Positions 6,358 through 6,547 of a stretch of 6,547 nt of DNA are shown piece by piece. Origin of the DNA: Nanobdellota archaeon (lineage in GTDB: Archaea; Nanobdellota; Nanobdellia; Pacearchaeales; GW2011-AR1). Within the stretch, counting starts at the first letter, position 1; every line of letters begins with the position of its first letter. The position numbers and the translations under genes are program-made. The stretch covers positions 1 through 6,547 of the forward strand of contig JAGVIM010000221.1 in the NCBI GenBank assembly GCA_020056045.1, written 5' to 3'. A model generated the notes under the pieces. That model did no database searches. It saw only the letters and a list, made by a program, of their open reading frames with translations, and was not told the origin of the DNA.

Positions 6358-6365
6358 TTTAAATA
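6358..6365 (-). promoter_or_regulatory. TATA-like box of the 646-residue gene
   Basis: On the minus strand TATTTAAA is centred about 25 bases upstream of the ATG at 6336, the spacing expected for a leaderless archaeal transcript. A second AT-rich match (TTTAAATAT, 6371..6379) would give a leader of a dozen or so bases instead. No Shine-Dalgarno sequence precedes the ATG in either case. Confidence 0.45.
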
Positions 6366-6376
6366 ATTTGATATTT

Positions 6377-6393
6377 AAAAAAGATAATAAAAA
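6377..6393 (-). terminator. T-tracts directly after pyrB
   Basis: On the minus strand the pyrB stop codon is followed immediately by five Ts (6389..6393) and then six Ts (6377..6382). This is a typical archaeal oligo-T termination region, packed against the promoter of the next gene. It suggests that the 646-residue gene is not simply a read-through extension of pyrB. Confidence 0.45.
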
Positions 6394-6547
6394 TTACTTT
6401 TTACTCATAATCATTTCTAATAAAGCCATTCTAACATATAATCCGTTTTCAGCCTGTCTAAAATAAGCAACTCTTTTATCGTTTTCCTCAACTTCAATAG
6501 AAAGATCAATTTCTTCACAATGAGGTAAAGGATGCATTATTCTAGAA
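6394..6547 (-). CDS. pyrB: Aspartate carbamoyltransferase catalytic chain, C-terminal part
   Basis: Only the last 50 codons and the stop are in the window; the gene continues past the right edge. The enzyme joins carbamoyl phosphate and aspartate to give carbamoyl aspartate, the committed step of pyrimidine synthesis, in the cytoplasm. The fragment contains the carbamoyl-phosphate-binding loop MHPLPH and the conserved C-terminal helix region [17 protein letters not shown], both hallmarks of the catalytic chain (E. coli has HPLPR and YFQQAGNGIFARQALL). HPLP, as opposed to the HCLP of ornithine carbamoyltransferase, separates the two families. The residue after HPLP is histidine where arginine is usual in E. 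coli-type enzymes. Whether a regulatory chain (pyrI) is nearby cannot be seen. The stop is followed by T-tracts. Confidence 0.93.
   Translation of the reverse strand, partial: SRIMHPLPHCEEIDLSIEVEENDKRVAYFRQAENGLYVRMALLEMIMSKK

Noticed and set aside
1..6547. CRISPR array, insertion sequence, attachment site or replication origin
   Set aside because: No regularly spaced direct repeats, transposase or integrase gene, tRNA-flanked duplication or iteron cluster is visible.

Overview
The window is AT-rich and carries two housekeeping genes at or near its edges: pyruvate phosphate dikinase (232..3003, minus) and the C-terminal end of the aspartate carbamoyltransferase catalytic chain (6394..6547, minus). 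Between them lie three genes for predicted secreted proteins that I do not recognise. A 38-residue C-terminal fragment of an unidentified gene enters at the left edge on the plus strand.

The likely host is a low-GC archaeon, perhaps of the DPANN type (Woesearchaeota or Pacearchaeota-like). This is an inference. Three genes have a TATA-like octamer centred about 25 to 28 bases upstream of the ATG, none of the visible starts has a convincing Shine-Dalgarno sequence, and several genes end in T-tracts. That pattern fits leaderless archaeal transcription better than a bacterial -35/-10 plus ribosome-binding-site layout. No rRNA, tRNA or strongly lineage-specific marker is present to settle it.

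Layout: 1..117 is the tail of an unknown gene. 118..231 is a short convergent intergenic region with hairpins and nested inverted repeats. 232..3003 is PPDK. 3004..3137 is a divergent promoter region with two TATA boxes and two perfect 9-bp dyads. 3138..3455 and 3439..4395 are two plus-strand genes overlapping by 17 bases, encoding secreted proteins of 105 and 318 residues. 4396..6336 is a minus-strand gene for a 646-residue cysteine-free secreted protein that meets the 318-residue gene stop to stop with no gap. 6337..6393 holds the terminator of pyrB and the promoter of the 646-residue gene. 6394..6547 is the end of pyrB.

PPDK interconverts pyruvate and PEP, and PyrB commits aspartate to pyrimidine synthesis; neither has a visible link to the secreted proteins. 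The 318- and 646-residue proteins share a short tryptophan-headed charged helix motif at the same distance from their N termini. Together with the signal peptides, this suggests that the middle genes form a small cell-surface module. Its function cannot be read from the sequence.
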